From contig JAISXH010000059.1 of NCBI GenBank assembly GCA_031270825.1, positions 28,910 to 92,909 on the forward strand: 64,000 bases of DNA. Reading direction: 5' to 3'. The translations under genes and the position numbers were made by a program. Shown piece after piece: positions 7,938 to 17,558 of this stretch. Under the pieces are notes generated by a model that did no database searches, was not told the DNA's origin, and saw only the letters and a list, made by a program, of their open reading frames with translations. The stretch's first letter is position 1. Each line of letters opens with the position of its first letter. This DNA comes from Bifidobacteriaceae bacterium (GTDB lineage: Bacteria; Actinomycetota; Actinomycetes; Actinomycetales; WQXJ01).

Positions 7938-9362
7938 GTGCGCTACGTTTCCACGCGGGCGGCCGGCGGCGAAGGGCTGCCCTTCCGCGACATCTTGCTG
8001 TCCGGCCTGGCGCCTGACGGCGGCCTCTACATTCCCAGGCGCTACCCCGAGGTCTCTCCCGGCCGGCTAGACCAGTGGCGCGAGGTGCTGGCCGGCCAGG
8101 GCTACGCCGCGCTGGCCGCCCAGGTGCTGGACTTGTTCGCGCCGGACTACCCGGCCGGCGAAACCCTGCGGTTGGCCCGGTCCGCCTACACCACCGAGGC
8201 GTTCGGGGATCCTGAAATCGTGCCGGTCGACCATCTGGAGGGCACGCGGCTGTTCTTGGCCCACCTGTCGAACGGGCCCACGGCGGCTTTCAAGGACATG
8301 GCCATGCAGCTGATCGGACCGCTTTTCGAGTATGAATTGGAGCAGCGCGACGCCTGGATGACCGTGTTGGGGGCGACCTCTGGGGACACCGGCGGCGCGG
8401 CCGAACACGCTCTGTTGGGGCGCGAGCGCCTGCGCGTGGCCATGCTGACGCCCAGGGGACGGATGACGCCGTTCCAACAGGCCCAGATGTTCTCGATCGA
8501 CGATCCGGTGGTGGCGAATCTGGCCATCGACGGCGTTTTCGACGACTGCCAGGACCTGGTCAAAGCGGTCAACCTGGACCGGGAGTTCAAAGAGCGCTGG
8601 CGAATCGGCGCGGTCAACTCGATCAATTGGGCCCGCGTGGCGGCCCAAGTGGTCTACTACTTCGCCGCCTACTTCCGCAGCGGCCAGGACCGCGTCTCCT
8701 TCGCCGTCCCGACCGGCAATTTCGGCAACATCCTGGCCGGGCACGTGGCCCGACAGATGGGCCTCCCGGTGGACCGCCTGATCCTGGCGACCAATGAGAA
8801 CAACGTCTTGGACGAGTTCTTCACCACCGGCGTCTACCGTCCGCGCGCCTCCAGCCAGACCCTCGAAACCTCTAGCCCCTCGATGGACATCTCCAAAGCC
8901 TCCAACTTCGAACGCTTCGTCGCCGACTTATTGGGTCGCGACGGCGAGCGCGTGGCCCATTTGTTCGGGCAGGTCTTGCCAGAAGACGGCTTCTTCGACC
9001 TGTCCGGCACGCCCGAGTTCGCGGCCGCCAGCGAGCGTTTCGGCTTCGTTTCCGGCGGTTCGACCCACGCTGACCGTCTGGCCGCGATTCGACGGTTGTG
9101 GCGCGACCACCAAGTCTTGGTCGACCCCCACACCGCCGATGCCGTCCACCTCGCCTTGGCGTCGGGGGTTCCGGGGCCGATAATCGTCACCGAGACGGCT
9201 TTGCCGGTCAAATTCGCCCAGACCATCGCAGAGGCGATCGGGGCGCCGCCGCCGGTGCCGGCCCGTTTCGCCGGTCTGATGGACGCGCCCCGCCACGTCA
9301 CCGACTTACCCAATGACGCCGCCGTGCTCAAGGGTTGGCTTGCGGACTGGCTGGCCGGATAG
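7938..9362 (+). CDS. thrC: Threonine synthase
   Basis: This PLP enzyme converts O-phosphohomoserine to threonine. The N-terminus (RYVSTR, FRDILLSGLAPDGGLYIP) is that of the long threonine synthase class. The Schiff-base lysine lies in TAAFKDMAMQ, the phosphate loop in GATSGDTGGAAEHAL, and VPTGNFGNILAG follows; about 474 residues is full length. The ORF track opens at TTG 7929. GTG 7938 fits the family start (MRYVSTR) and has TAGCCT 8 nt upstream, suggesting a leaderless mRNA. It is not linked here to hom or thrB. Confidence 0.93.
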   Translation: MRYVSTRAAGGEGLPFRDILLSGLAPDGGLYIPRRYPEVSPGRLDQWREVLAGQGYAALAAQVLDLFAPDYPAGETLRLARSAYTTEAFGDPEIVPVDHLEGTRLFLAHLSNGPTAAFKDMAMQLIGPLFEYELEQRDAWMTVLGATSGDTGGAAEHALLGRERLRVAMLTPRGRMTPFQQAQMFSIDDPVVANLAIDGVFDDCQDLVKAVNLDREFKERWRIGAVNSINWARVAAQVVYYFAAYFRSGQDRVSFAVPTGNFGNILAGHVARQMGLPVDRLILATNENNVLDEFFTTGVYRPRASSQTLETSSPSMDISKASNFERFVADLLGRDGERVAHLFGQVLPEDGFFDLSGTPEFAAASERFGFVSGGSTHADRLAAIRRLWRDHQVLVDPHTADAVHLALASGVPGPIIVTETALPVKFAQTIAEAIGAPPPVPARFAGLMDAPRHVTDLPNDAAVLKGWLADWLAG

Positions 9363-9491
9363 GCTAGCCGATGGGCTTTTCCGGCGGCGACGGAACCCTG
9401 CGCCACTCCCGGCGCAGAACGTTGACGCTTTTCGCCGCCGTAGGCGTGGGCAGACCAAGACGAGCAAGACCCGACTCGGGAAGGAAATGAC

Positions 9492-10784
9492 ATGGGATTG
9501 ATCCGGGCGGCTATGGGCGCCGTGGGCGGGACACTGGCCGATCAGTGGCAGGACGCCATCGGCGTGCCGGGCCAGTTGGTCAAACAGGACACGTTGCTGA
9601 TCAAAGGACAGCCGCTGAGGGCGGACGCGCGCAGTTCCAACGTCAAAGGCACCACCGACGTGATTTCCAACGGTTCCCGCATCGTGGTGCCGACCAGCAC
9701 GGCCTTGCTGTTGGTTGACGGCGGCCAGGTGGTTGACGTCTCCACCGAGGCGGGCTATTACACGGTCGACAACTCGGCCCAGCCCTCGGTGTTCGTGGGC
9801 CAATGGGGCGACTCGGTGCGCCAAGCCTGGGAGCGCTTCAAGTTCGGCGGCACCACGCCGCAGCAGCAGATCGCGCTGTTCATCACCCAGCGCGAGATCA
9901 GGGACATCAAGTTCGGCACCAAACAGCCGATCCAGTATTTCGACACCTTCTACAACTCCGAGTTGTTCCTGCGCACATTCGGCTCTTTCACCATCTTGAT
10001 CAACAACCCGGTGTTGTTCTTCGCCAACGTCTACGACAAGACTTCCCCGAGGGTGAATTTCTCCGACATCCACGACCAGTTCCTGTCCGAATTCATGGCC
10101 AAGCTGACCACCGCGATCTCGCAATTGAGCGGCCAGGGCGTGCGGGTCAGCGCGGTCCAGCAGCATCAAGACTTGCTGTCGCAGGCCATGGCCCAGTTGT
10201 TGGACACGGACTGGACCCAGGTCCGCGGGATCGAGATCGTCCGGGTCGCGGTCGAATCGATCAGCTACACCGACGAGTCGCGCGAACTGATCAACCTGCG
10301 CAACCGCGGCGCCATGCTGTCCGACCCAGCCATCCAGCGGGGCTACGTGGCCGGGACGGTGGCGGACGCCCTCAACGCCGCCGGATCGAATCCGGCCGGC
10401 GGCGGGGCCGGCGGAATGCTCGGCATCGGCTTCGCCGGCGGCGCGGCCGGCGGACTGTTCGGCGGTCCGCTGGTGCCACCCGCCCCGGCGGCGCCAGTGG
10501 CGCCAGTCGCGCCGGCGCCTCCAGGGGCGGCGCCGGTGGTTCAAGTGCCGCCGCCGCAGCAATACCCGCCCGCGCCCGCCGCGGCCGCCGTTCCCGCGGC
10601 TGGCCAGGCGCCAGCGCCAGCGCCCGCTCAGCCGGCGCCTGGTCCGGGGGCGCCCGAGGGCGGCCAGGCGCCGCCGCCAGCCCCGGCGGCATCGGGCGGC
10701 CCGGGGCCGCGGTTCTGCCCCGACTGCGGGACGCCAACCACCGGCACCAAGTTCTGCGGCAACTGCGGCTACCAGCTCTACTGA
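9492..10784 (+). CDS. SPFH-domain protein with C-terminal zinc ribbon
   Basis: This 430-residue protein has an N-terminal SPFH/YdjI-type domain (residues ~1-290). Typical segments include SNGSRIVVPTSTALLLVDGG, QPSVFVGQWGD and ELFLRTFGSFTI. An Ala/Pro-rich linker of about 90 residues follows, then a four-cysteine zinc ribbon (FCPDCG ... FCGNCGYQLY). Family members are membrane-associated scaffold-like proteins, sometimes annotated virion core protein-like. No transmembrane helix is evident. The ATG is preceded by GGAAGGAA. Confidence 0.85.
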   Translation: MGLIRAAMGAVGGTLADQWQDAIGVPGQLVKQDTLLIKGQPLRADARSSNVKGTTDVISNGSRIVVPTSTALLLVDGGQVVDVSTEAGYYTVDNSAQPSVFVGQWGDSVRQAWERFKFGGTTPQQQIALFITQREIRDIKFGTKQPIQYFDTFYNSELFLRTFGSFTILINNPVLFFANVYDKTSPRVNFSDIHDQFLSEFMAKLTTAISQLSGQGVRVSAVQQHQDLLSQAMAQLLDTDWTQVRGIEIVRVAVESISYTDESRELINLRNRGAMLSDPAIQRGYVAGTVADALNAAGSNPAGGGAGGMLGIGFAGGAAGGLFGGPLVPPAPAAPVAPVAPAPPGAAPVVQVPPPQQYPPAPAAAAVPAAGQAPAPAPAQPAPGPGAPEGGQAPPPAPAASGGPGPRFCPDCGTPTTGTKFCGNCGYQLY

Positions 10785-10864
10785 CGCCGGACGGGCACGC
10801 GCCCGGACTCAGCGGGCACCCGGGGGTCATGCTGGTGACGGTGCTGTGGCGGCGCGTTACAAGT

Positions 10865-10893
10865 TTGCCGCCGCGACCGGTCGCGTTTAGGCT
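10865..10893 (+). promoter_or_regulatory. Probable sigma-70-type promoter of metE
   Basis: TTGCCG (10865-10870) and TAGGCT (10888-10893) are 17 bp apart. They predict a transcript starting near 10900 with a leader of about 205 nt before the metE GTG. I could not match the leader to a cobalamin or SAM riboswitch consensus by eye. Confidence 0.5.
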
Positions 10894-11104
10894 TTGATCC
10901 GCGTTTGGTTCGGGCCGTGATTGTCCATGCCCGTCAGCGGGCTGATTTCAGGCGGTCCTCAGGGGCGCGTCCCGGCCGAACGCGGGGCTCATCGCCGATG
11001 GGCCGCCTAACCAAGACCCTCCCGGACGGGTCGCGGACCGCTTTGGGCCTCGCGCCCGGCGCCGCATTCTGCCCGCGAGCCCCGGCCTCACGAAGGAGAG
11101 CCCT

Positions 11105-13423
11105 GTGACCACCAAACCAACCGCGACCGTTCTCGGCTACCCGCGCCAGGGACCCCATCGGGAGCTGAAGACAGCCGTCGAAGCCTACTGGGCTGGTCGC
11201 GCCTCGGCCGAGGAACTCGACGCCGCCACCCAGGCGCTGCGCCTGGGCCGGCTGGCCGAATTGGCAGCCGCCGGTTTGGGGGAGGTCCCCAGCAACGACT
11301 TCTCGCTGTATGACCACGTCCTGGACACGCTCTGGCTGCTTGGCGCCATCCCAGAGCGGTTCCAGCGGTTCGGCGAGACGCACGCTGCCGCCCGCCCGGC
11401 CACCGATCTGGACTTGTACTTCGCGCTCGCCCGCGGCGCGGAAGGCCTGGAGCCGCTGGAGATGACCAAATGGTTCGACACCAACTATCACTACTTGGTC
11501 CCGGAGCTAGGCCCTGACACCGCGTTCACCCTCAATTCAGCCAAAGTCCTGGCCGAGTTCAACGAGGCGAAACAGGCCGGTCTGGTCACCCGGCCGGTGC
11601 TGCTAGGGCCGGTCAGCTTCCTCTTGCTGGCCAAGCCCGCAGACGCCGACGCCAGCGCGGGGAGCCCATTCCGGCCGCTTGACCTGCTGGATCGCATCCT
11701 GCCGCTATATGTGGAGCTGCTGGCGCGTTTGCGCGAGCACGGCGTCGAATGGGTCCAACTGGATGAGCCCTGTTTGGTTCTGGACCAGCCTCAGGAGGTG
11801 CTGGACCGCACCGCGCAGGCTTATCAAGTGTTGGGGGGCGCGGCGCACCGCCCCGCCATCCTGGTCGCCACCTACTTCGACCGCCTGGGCGAGGCCCTGC
11901 CGGTGTTGGCGGCCGCTCCGATCGAGGGGCTGGCCTTGGATTTCACCGGCCCGGCGGAGGCGAATCTGGAGCACCTCGAGCAGATCGGCCCCCTGCGGGG
12001 CAAGCGATTGGTGGCGGGCCTGATCGACGGGCGCAATATCTGGACGGCGGACCTGGACCAGGCGCTCACCCGGGCCGAGCGTCTGGCGCCGCTGGCCGAG
12101 CGGCTGGACGTGGCGGCATCGTGCTCCTTGTTGCATGTGCCCCTGGATGTCGAACTGGAGGAGGCGGCGCCGGCGGAACTCGACGGCTGGCTGGCCTTCG
12201 CCCGCCAGAAGCTGGCCGAGGCGGTGATCGTGGCGCGGGGGCTGGCCGGCGGACGCGGCGCCATTGGCGAAGAGCTTCTCCGCAACCGCGACGTGCTGGC
12301 CCGGCGGGCGGGTTCGGCGCTGACCCACGTCGCGGCGGTGCGCGCGCGGCTGGCCGCGCTCGGGGCCAAGCTGGAACGCCGGTCCACGCCCTACGCCGAG
12401 CGGGCGGCGGCGCAGCAGTCGTTGCTGGGGCTGCCGGAACTGCCGACCACCACCATCGGGTCTTTCCCGCAGACGGCTCGGCTCCGTTCGGCGCGGGCGG
12501 CGCGGCGGCGCGGGGCGCTGACCGAAGCCGAGTACCAGGACGTGATGCGGGCGGAGGTCGCTGCTGTGATCGAGGCGCAGGAGCGCTTGGGGCTCGATGT
12601 CCTGGTGCACGGCGAGCCGGAGCGCAACGACATGGTGCAGTATTTCGCCGAGCAGTTAGACGGGTACTGGGCCAGCCAGAACGGTTGGGTGCAGTCCTAT
12701 GGCAGCCGCTACGTGCGCCCGCCGATCCTGTTCGGGGACGTGTCGCGGCCGGCCGCCATGACCGTTCCGTGGACCACCTACGCGCAGAGCCTGACTGATC
12801 GTCCGGTCAAGGGCATGCTGACGGGACCGGTGACAATGCTGGCGTGGTCGTTCGTGCGGGACGATCAGCCGCTGGCGGCGACGGCCGCCCAGGTGGCCCT
12901 GGCGCTCAGGGACGAAGTCCTGGACCTGGAGCGGGCGGGAACGGCCATCATCCAGGTGGACGAGCCGGCTTTGCGGGAGTTGTTGCCGCTCAGACGGGCC
13001 GACCGTCCCGCCTATCTGGACTGGGCGGTGGGAGCATTCTGGCTGACCACCGCGGGCGTGGCCGATTCGACGCAGATTCACACCCATATGTGCTACGCCG
13101 AATTCGGGGACATCCTGGAGGCCATTGTGGCCATGGATCCGGACGTGATCTCGTTGGAGGCAGCCCGTTCGGGGGCCGGCGTGATCGCCGCCCTGGGCGC
13201 CTCGGGGCTGGTCGGGGCCGTTGGTCCGGGCGTCTGGGACATCCATTCACCGCGGGTTCCCTCCCTTGAGGAGCTGGTCGGCAAGGTGGCGGCGGTCCGG
13301 TCCGCGTTCCAGGACAGAGCGTGGGTCAACCCCGACTGCGGTCTGAAAACGCGCCGTCCTCAGGAAGTCGAGGCGGCCTTGGCCAACCTGGTCGCGGCGG
13401 CCCGTCAGGTCCGCGCCTCCTAG
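11105..13423 (+). CDS. metE: Cobalamin-independent methionine synthase
   Basis: The enzyme transfers the methyl group of 5-methyltetrahydrofolate (polyglutamate) to homocysteine, in the cytoplasm. At 772 residues it is full length, with an N-terminal barrel (VLGYPRQGPHRELK start) and a C-terminal catalytic barrel (TTIGSFPQTA start). The zinc site is visible as HTHMCYAEF and NPDCGLKTR. The motif VHGEPERNDMVQYF in the C-terminal half is characteristic. The start is GTG with AAGGAG upstream. It is monocistronic, behind a long leader. Confidence 0.96.
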   Translation: MTTKPTATVLGYPRQGPHRELKTAVEAYWAGRASAEELDAATQALRLGRLAELAAAGLGEVPSNDFSLYDHVLDTLWLLGAIPERFQRFGETHAAARPATDLDLYFALARGAEGLEPLEMTKWFDTNYHYLVPELGPDTAFTLNSAKVLAEFNEAKQAGLVTRPVLLGPVSFLLLAKPADADASAGSPFRPLDLLDRILPLYVELLARLREHGVEWVQLDEPCLVLDQPQEVLDRTAQAYQVLGGAAHRPAILVATYFDRLGEALPVLAAAPIEGLALDFTGPAEANLEHLEQIGPLRGKRLVAGLIDGRNIWTADLDQALTRAERLAPLAERLDVAASCSLLHVPLDVELEEAAPAELDGWLAFARQKLAEAVIVARGLAGGRGAIGEELLRNRDVLARRAGSALTHVAAVRARLAALGAKLERRSTPYAERAAAQQSLLGLPELPTTTIGSFPQTARLRSARAARRRGALTEAEYQDVMRAEVAAVIEAQERLGLDVLVHGEPERNDMVQYFAEQLDGYWASQNGWVQSYGSRYVRPPILFGDVSRPAAMTVPWTTYAQSLTDRPVKGMLTGPVTMLAWSFVRDDQPLAATAAQVALALRDEVLDLERAGTAIIQVDEPALRELLPLRRADRPAYLDWAVGAFWLTTAGVADSTQIHTHMCYAEFGDILEAIVAMDPDVISLEAARSGAGVIAALGASGLVGAVGPGVWDIHSPRVPSLEELVGKVAAVRSAFQDRAWVNPDCGLKTRRPQEVEAALANLVAAARQVRAS

Positions 13424-13556
13424 CGGCCGGGGCCCGCCGGGGCCCGCCCGGGCCCGGGCCCGCTTAGAAAGCTGGCCGGCCGACCAGACCCAGGAACTTG
13501 ACTTCCGCCCGGTGGCGAGGCCCAGAATCGGGACGGCTCGGGTAGCGTTGGTGGGC

Positions 13557-13700
13557 GTGACCGCCGATCAACTCGCCGCTGATGCGATCCTTCAACGTGT
13601 GGAGGCCGCCCAGGACGCGCCGCTGGCCGAACGAGTGGACGTTTACGAGGCGGCGTTGAACGATTTGGAAGCCATGCTGGCGAAAGCCATGCCGCGATGA
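13557..13700 (+). CDS. Small conserved protein upstream of tlyA
   Basis: The 47-residue protein (MTADQLAADAILQ ... VDVYEAALNDLEAMLAKA) is acidic and helical. A short protein at this position directly before tlyA is common in actinobacteria (the mycobacterial Rv1693 position). The ORF track opens earlier, at 13512. I prefer GTG 13557 because TAGCGT lies 8 nt before it (leaderless) and the upstream part looks non-coding. Its stop overlaps the tlyA start (ATGA), so the two are translationally coupled. The function is unknown. Confidence 0.65.
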   Translation: MTADQLAADAILQRVEAAQDAPLAERVDVYEAALNDLEAMLAKAMPR

Positions 13701-14743
13701 ACCAGGCGAAACGCCGATTGGACGCGGAAATGGTGCGCCGGGGGTTGGCCCGGTCGCGTGACCATGCCGCCGAACTGATCGCCGCAGGGGCGGTCAAGGC
13801 GGCTGGAATCGCCGCCCGCAAGCCCGCCACCCAGGTCTCCCAGGACGCCTCGATTAAGGTCGATTCGGAGGACGCCGGCGATGACGCCTATGCTTCCCGC
13901 GGGGCCCACAAGCTGGCCGGGGCTCTCGAGGTCCTGGCCGCCCGCGGCCGCTGCCCGAATGTCGAAGGGCTGTTCTGCCTCGACGCCGGCGCTTCGACCG
14001 GGGGCTTCACCGACGTGCTGCTGCGTCGGGGGGCGGCGTTGGTCCACGCGGTCGACGTGGGCTACGGCCAATTGGTCTGGCGGCTGCGCCAGGACGCGCG
14101 CGTCCAGGTCCACGACCGGACCAACGTCCGTCATCTGACGGCGGGGATGTTGGATCCGGCGCCGCAATTGGTGGTGGCGGATTTGTCGTTCATTTCGCTT
14201 AGAACGGTGCTGCCCGCGCTCAAGGCCGTGGCCGCGCCGGGAGCGGATTTCTTGGTCATGGTCAAGCCGCAGTTCGAGGTCGGCAGGGCGAAGCTGCCAG
14301 CGGGCGGCGTGGTCAGCGACCCGGCCGACCGGGCCGGCGCCGTGGCGGCGGTCGCCGAGGCCGCCACCGCCCTCGGCCTGGCGGTCAAGGACGTGGTCCG
14401 CTCGCCTCTGCCCGGACCGTCCGGGAACGTCGAGTTTTTCCTCCTTTTGGGGGACGTGGCGGACGATGCCGTAGGGGATGCGGCAGGCGGCGCCCGGGCA
14501 GACGCGGTGGGGGACGCCGCGGCCGACGCGGCAGGGGCGCCCGTGGCAGACGTGGTGGACGATGCCGTGGGGCAGGTCCTAGCCGGCCAGCGGTTGGCGG
14601 ACGCCATAGCCGAAGAGGTGGAGGGATCGGCGGCGGGCACAAGCCCCGCGCACGGCGCTGCTGGGGCCGGTTTGCCGGACGCTGGACACAGACCTGCCGG
14701 AGCGCCGGCGAACCCGTCCCCGCGAATGGCCGGTGTCACATGA
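13697..14743 (+). CDS. tlyA: TlyA-family rRNA 2'-O-methyltransferase with long C-terminal tail
   Basis: An N-terminal S4 RNA-binding domain (residues ~1-60, RLDAEMVRRGLARSRDHAAELI) is followed by an FtsJ-like methyltransferase domain. CLDAGASTGGFTDVLL binds SAM, and the catalytic-type residues are K in ASRGAHKL, D in VVADLSF, K in MVKPQFE and E in GNVEFFLL. Family members methylate 16S and 23S rRNA riboses, and loss gives capreomycin resistance in mycobacteria. The protein has 348 residues against the usual ~270. The extra ~75 are an Ala/Asp/Gly-rich tail with DAVGDAA-type repeats. It overlaps both neighbours by ATGA. Confidence 0.93.
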   Translation: MNQAKRRLDAEMVRRGLARSRDHAAELIAAGAVKAAGIAARKPATQVSQDASIKVDSEDAGDDAYASRGAHKLAGALEVLAARGRCPNVEGLFCLDAGASTGGFTDVLLRRGAALVHAVDVGYGQLVWRLRQDARVQVHDRTNVRHLTAGMLDPAPQLVVADLSFISLRTVLPALKAVAAPGADFLVMVKPQFEVGRAKLPAGGVVSDPADRAGAVAAVAEAATALGLAVKDVVRSPLPGPSGNVEFFLLLGDVADDAVGDAAGGARADAVGDAAADAAGAPVADVVDDAVGQVLAGQRLADAIAEEVEGSAAGTSPAHGAAGAGLPDAGHRPAGAPANPSPRMAGVT

Positions 14744-15588
14744 AGAGCGTGCTGATCATGGCCCACATGGCCGAACACGACGCTGAAGCGGCCCAGGCGC
14801 TGGCCCAGGTCCGCTTCCAGGAGGCTGGCTGGCAGGCCATCACGCCAGAAGAATTCGACGGCCAACATCTGGACCTGGTGTTGGTGCTGGGCGGCGACGG
14901 CACCCTGTTGCGGGCCGCCGAATTGGTTCACGACCAGGCCACGCCCTTGCTGGGAGTGAATCTTGGCCACCTCGGATTCCTGGCCGAATGCGAGGCCGCC
15001 GAACTGCCGATCGCCATCGAAAAAGTTGTCCGGGGCGAATACCAGGTCGAGGGGCGGTCGACAGTCGACGTGGCCGTGACCCACCCTGGCCGGGAGGTTT
15101 GGCGGGGCTGGGCGCTGAACGAGGTCACGGTCGAGAAGATCCTGCCCCAGCGGATGGTCGAGGTGATCCTGTCGGTGGACGGACAGGACTTGAGCGCTTT
15201 CGGTTGCGACGGCCTGGTGGTCTCGACCGCGACAGGCTCGACCGGGCACGCTTTCTCCGGCGGCGGCCCGGTGGTCTGGCCGGAACTGGAGGCGCTCTTG
15301 GTGGTGCCTCTGGCCGCGCACGCGCTGTTCAACCGCCCGCTGCTGGTGACGCCGCAGTCCAAGGTCACCGTCGAGGTCTCGCCTGTTTCTCGCTCCGGAG
15401 CGCTGGCCACTTGCGATGGGCGGCGCACCGCGCCCCTCGAGATGGGCGGCCGCATGGACGTGACCGCGGGCAGCGGGCGAGTCAACCTGGTTCGCTTCGG
15501 CGGCCAGCCCTTCTCCGAGCGCCTGGTTCGGAAGTTCTCGCTGCCGGTCCGCTCGTGGCGCGAGCGGGCCGCTGACCGGGCGGGCTAA
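14740..15588 (+). CDS. nadK: NAD kinase
   Basis: The enzyme phosphorylates NAD to NADP in the cytoplasm. The GGDGT motif sits at residues 51-55. LGVNLGHLGFLAE, ALNEVTVEK and the TATGSTGHAFSGGGPVVWPE glycine-rich segment follow in the normal order. At 282 residues it is full length. ATGA overlaps the end of tlyA, and recN starts 3 bp downstream, so it belongs to the conserved tlyA-nadK-recN operon. Confidence 0.95.
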   Translation: MKSVLIMAHMAEHDAEAAQALAQVRFQEAGWQAITPEEFDGQHLDLVLVLGGDGTLLRAAELVHDQATPLLGVNLGHLGFLAECEAAELPIAIEKVVRGEYQVEGRSTVDVAVTHPGREVWRGWALNEVTVEKILPQRMVEVILSVDGQDLSAFGCDGLVVSTATGSTGHAFSGGGPVVWPELEALLVVPLAAHALFNRPLLVTPQSKVTVEVSPVSRSGALATCDGRRTAPLEMGGRMDVTAGSGRVNLVRFGGQPFSERLVRKFSLPVRSWRERAADRAG

Positions 15589-15591
15589 GCC

Positions 15592-17400
15592 ATGCTCCGG
15601 GAACTCAGGGTCAGCGGCCTGGGGGTGATCAAACAAGCCGAGGTCACGCTCCCGGCCGGGCTGACCGTCATCACCGGGGAGACCGGCGCGGGCAAGACCA
15701 TGCTTCTGGCGGCCCTGGGACTGCTGGCCGGCGGCCGGGCCGATTCGGCGGTGGTCGAGGGCGCCAGCGCGCAAGTCTCGGCCGTCTTCGAGTTGCCCCC
15801 CGGGCACCCGGTGGCCCAGGCCGCCATCCGGGTCGGGGCCGCCCTCGAGGACTCGGAGTTGATCGCGGCCCGCCGCTTGACCGCCGCCGGACGGTCCCGA
15901 GCCCATCTCGGCGGGGTGCCGGTGCCCTCATCGGTGCTGGCTGACACGGTCGGCTGGCTGGTCTGCGTGCATGGCCAGGGCGACCAGCAGCGACTGCGTT
16001 CGCCCTCGCAGCAGCGCGATCTGCTGGACGCTTTCGGCGGCATTGATTTGACGGCCTACCAAGCTTTGCACGATGCCGCCGGGGCCGCCCACCTGAGATT
16101 GCGGCGTTGGGAGGACCAAGACCGCCGGTCCGCTTTCGAAGCCGATTCGCTGGCCAGGGCCATCCGCGAAATCGACGCCGTGGCGCCCCGGGCGGGCGAG
16201 GAAGAAGATCTGCCCAGGCTGTTGGAGCGCCTGAGCCAGGCCGAAGACCTTCGCCAGGCCGCCGAACGATCGCTGGCGGCGTTGAACGGCGACGATTCCG
16301 GTGGCCCGGGCGGCGCCACCGCTCTGCTCGAGGACGCCCGCCGGGCGCTGAACGCGGGCGCCGGGCGCGACCCCGCCCTTGGCGCCCTGGCCGAGCGCGC
16401 CGGAGAACTGGCCTACCTGGTCTCCGACCTGGCCGGCGAGGTGGCCGAATACCGCCTGGGCCTGGAAGCCGATCCGGCGGCGGTGGAGGCCTTGCAGGAA
16501 CGGCGGGCGGCGTTGAACGCCTTGCTGCGCAGGTACGGCGCGACCGCCGCCGAGGTGATCGCTTTTGCTGATCAGGCTCGCGAGCGCTTGGGCGAACTCG
16601 ACCTCAGCCCGGAGCGCCGGGCCGCTCTGGCGGCCGAGGCCGAGCGATTGACGGACGAGCGCGACCAGTCCGCCAGCGCCATCGGCGCCCGGCGCCGGTC
16701 GTCTGCCGCTGAACTGGAGCGAGCCGTCCAAGCCGAATTGGCTGAGCTGGGCATGGCCGGCGCCCGCTTCGAGATCCAGGTCGAGCCCCTGGCGGAACCT
16801 GGTCGCCAGGGGGCGGACGCGGTCGAGTTCCGTTTCAGCGCCCATGGTGGCGGCCCGACCAGGCCGCTGGCGAAAGGGGCTTCGGGGGGCGAGTTGTCGC
16901 GCCTAATGCTGGCCTTGGAGGTGGCGGCTCTGGATGGGGCGCCAGCGGCGCCCGCGGGCCCGGTGGCCTGCGCTGAGACCGGCGCCTCCGGCGCGCCAGG
17001 GCAGGCCGCGCCGCCTCGCGCCGGCGGCGGAACGCCGGACGGACCGCTGGCTGAAATCTCAGCTGACGCCGCCGCGTCGCTGACCTTGGTTTTCGATGAG
17101 ATCGACCAGGGCGTGGGCGGTCAGGCCGCCTTGGCCTTGGCCGAGCGATTGGCTCGCTTGGCGCGCGGTCGCCAAGTCATCCTGGTGACCCATTTGCCGC
17201 AGTTGGCGGCCGCCGCCGACCACCATCTGGTGGTGACCAAACAAGACGGCGTCACCACCGTCGACGCGGTGTCCGGCGAGGGTCGGCAACGCGAATTGGC
17301 GCGCATGTTGGCTGGGTTGGAGGAATCAGACGCCGCCCTGGAACACGCCGGCGAACTGCTGTCGCGCGACTGGGTGAGACAATCTAGTCGTCTCGCCTAA
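15592..17400 (+). CDS. recN: DNA repair protein RecN
   Basis: This SMC-like ATPase acts in double-strand break repair. The Walker A motif GETGAGKT is at residues 29-36. A long coiled-coil-prone middle follows, then the ABC signature ASGGELSRLMLALE and Walker B TLVFDEIDQGVGG, with the VILVTHLPQLAA switch. At 602 residues it is slightly longer than usual. An Ala/Gly/Pro-rich insertion of about 45 residues lies between signature and Walker B, where most homologues have only a short loop. Translation is likely coupled to nadK. Confidence 0.94.
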   Translation: MLRELRVSGLGVIKQAEVTLPAGLTVITGETGAGKTMLLAALGLLAGGRADSAVVEGASAQVSAVFELPPGHPVAQAAIRVGAALEDSELIAARRLTAAGRSRAHLGGVPVPSSVLADTVGWLVCVHGQGDQQRLRSPSQQRDLLDAFGGIDLTAYQALHDAAGAAHLRLRRWEDQDRRSAFEADSLARAIREIDAVAPRAGEEEDLPRLLERLSQAEDLRQAAERSLAALNGDDSGGPGGATALLEDARRALNAGAGRDPALGALAERAGELAYLVSDLAGEVAEYRLGLEADPAAVEALQERRAALNALLRRYGATAAEVIAFADQARERLGELDLSPERRAALAAEAERLTDERDQSASAIGARRRSSAAELERAVQAELAELGMAGARFEIQVEPLAEPGRQGADAVEFRFSAHGGGPTRPLAKGASGGELSRLMLALEVAALDGAPAAPAGPVACAETGASGAPGQAAPPRAGGGTPDGPLAEISADAAASLTLVFDEIDQGVGGQAALALAERLARLARGRQVILVTHLPQLAAAADHHLVVTKQDGVTTVDAVSGEGRQRELARMLAGLEESDAALEHAGELLSRDWVRQSSRLA

Positions 17401-17558
17401 ACACACTAGGGGGTTCACCATCTTGGCCAGCCAGCGCAGTTCCGCGGGGTTCGCGGCCCTCGGGAAAGGTCTTTTCCGGGGCGCCCGTGAAGACCCTGGA
17501 CGAATAGCGCCGGCTCTGGGGCGGCCTTGTCGGGGTGAAGCCGAAGAGAGGAGCCCTG

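Noticed and set aside
7769-8017. Small protein MVNNHAP... (and its look-alike at 27405-27593, minus strand)
   Set aside because: The shared peptide VDLRKRG/ADLRKRG arises because both frames read through the same hairpin repeat. The first also runs into thrC and has no ribosome binding site.
10900-11104. Cobalamin or SAM riboswitch upstream of metE
   Set aside because: None of the conserved boxes of these riboswitches could be found by eye, so it is reported only as an unexplained leader.
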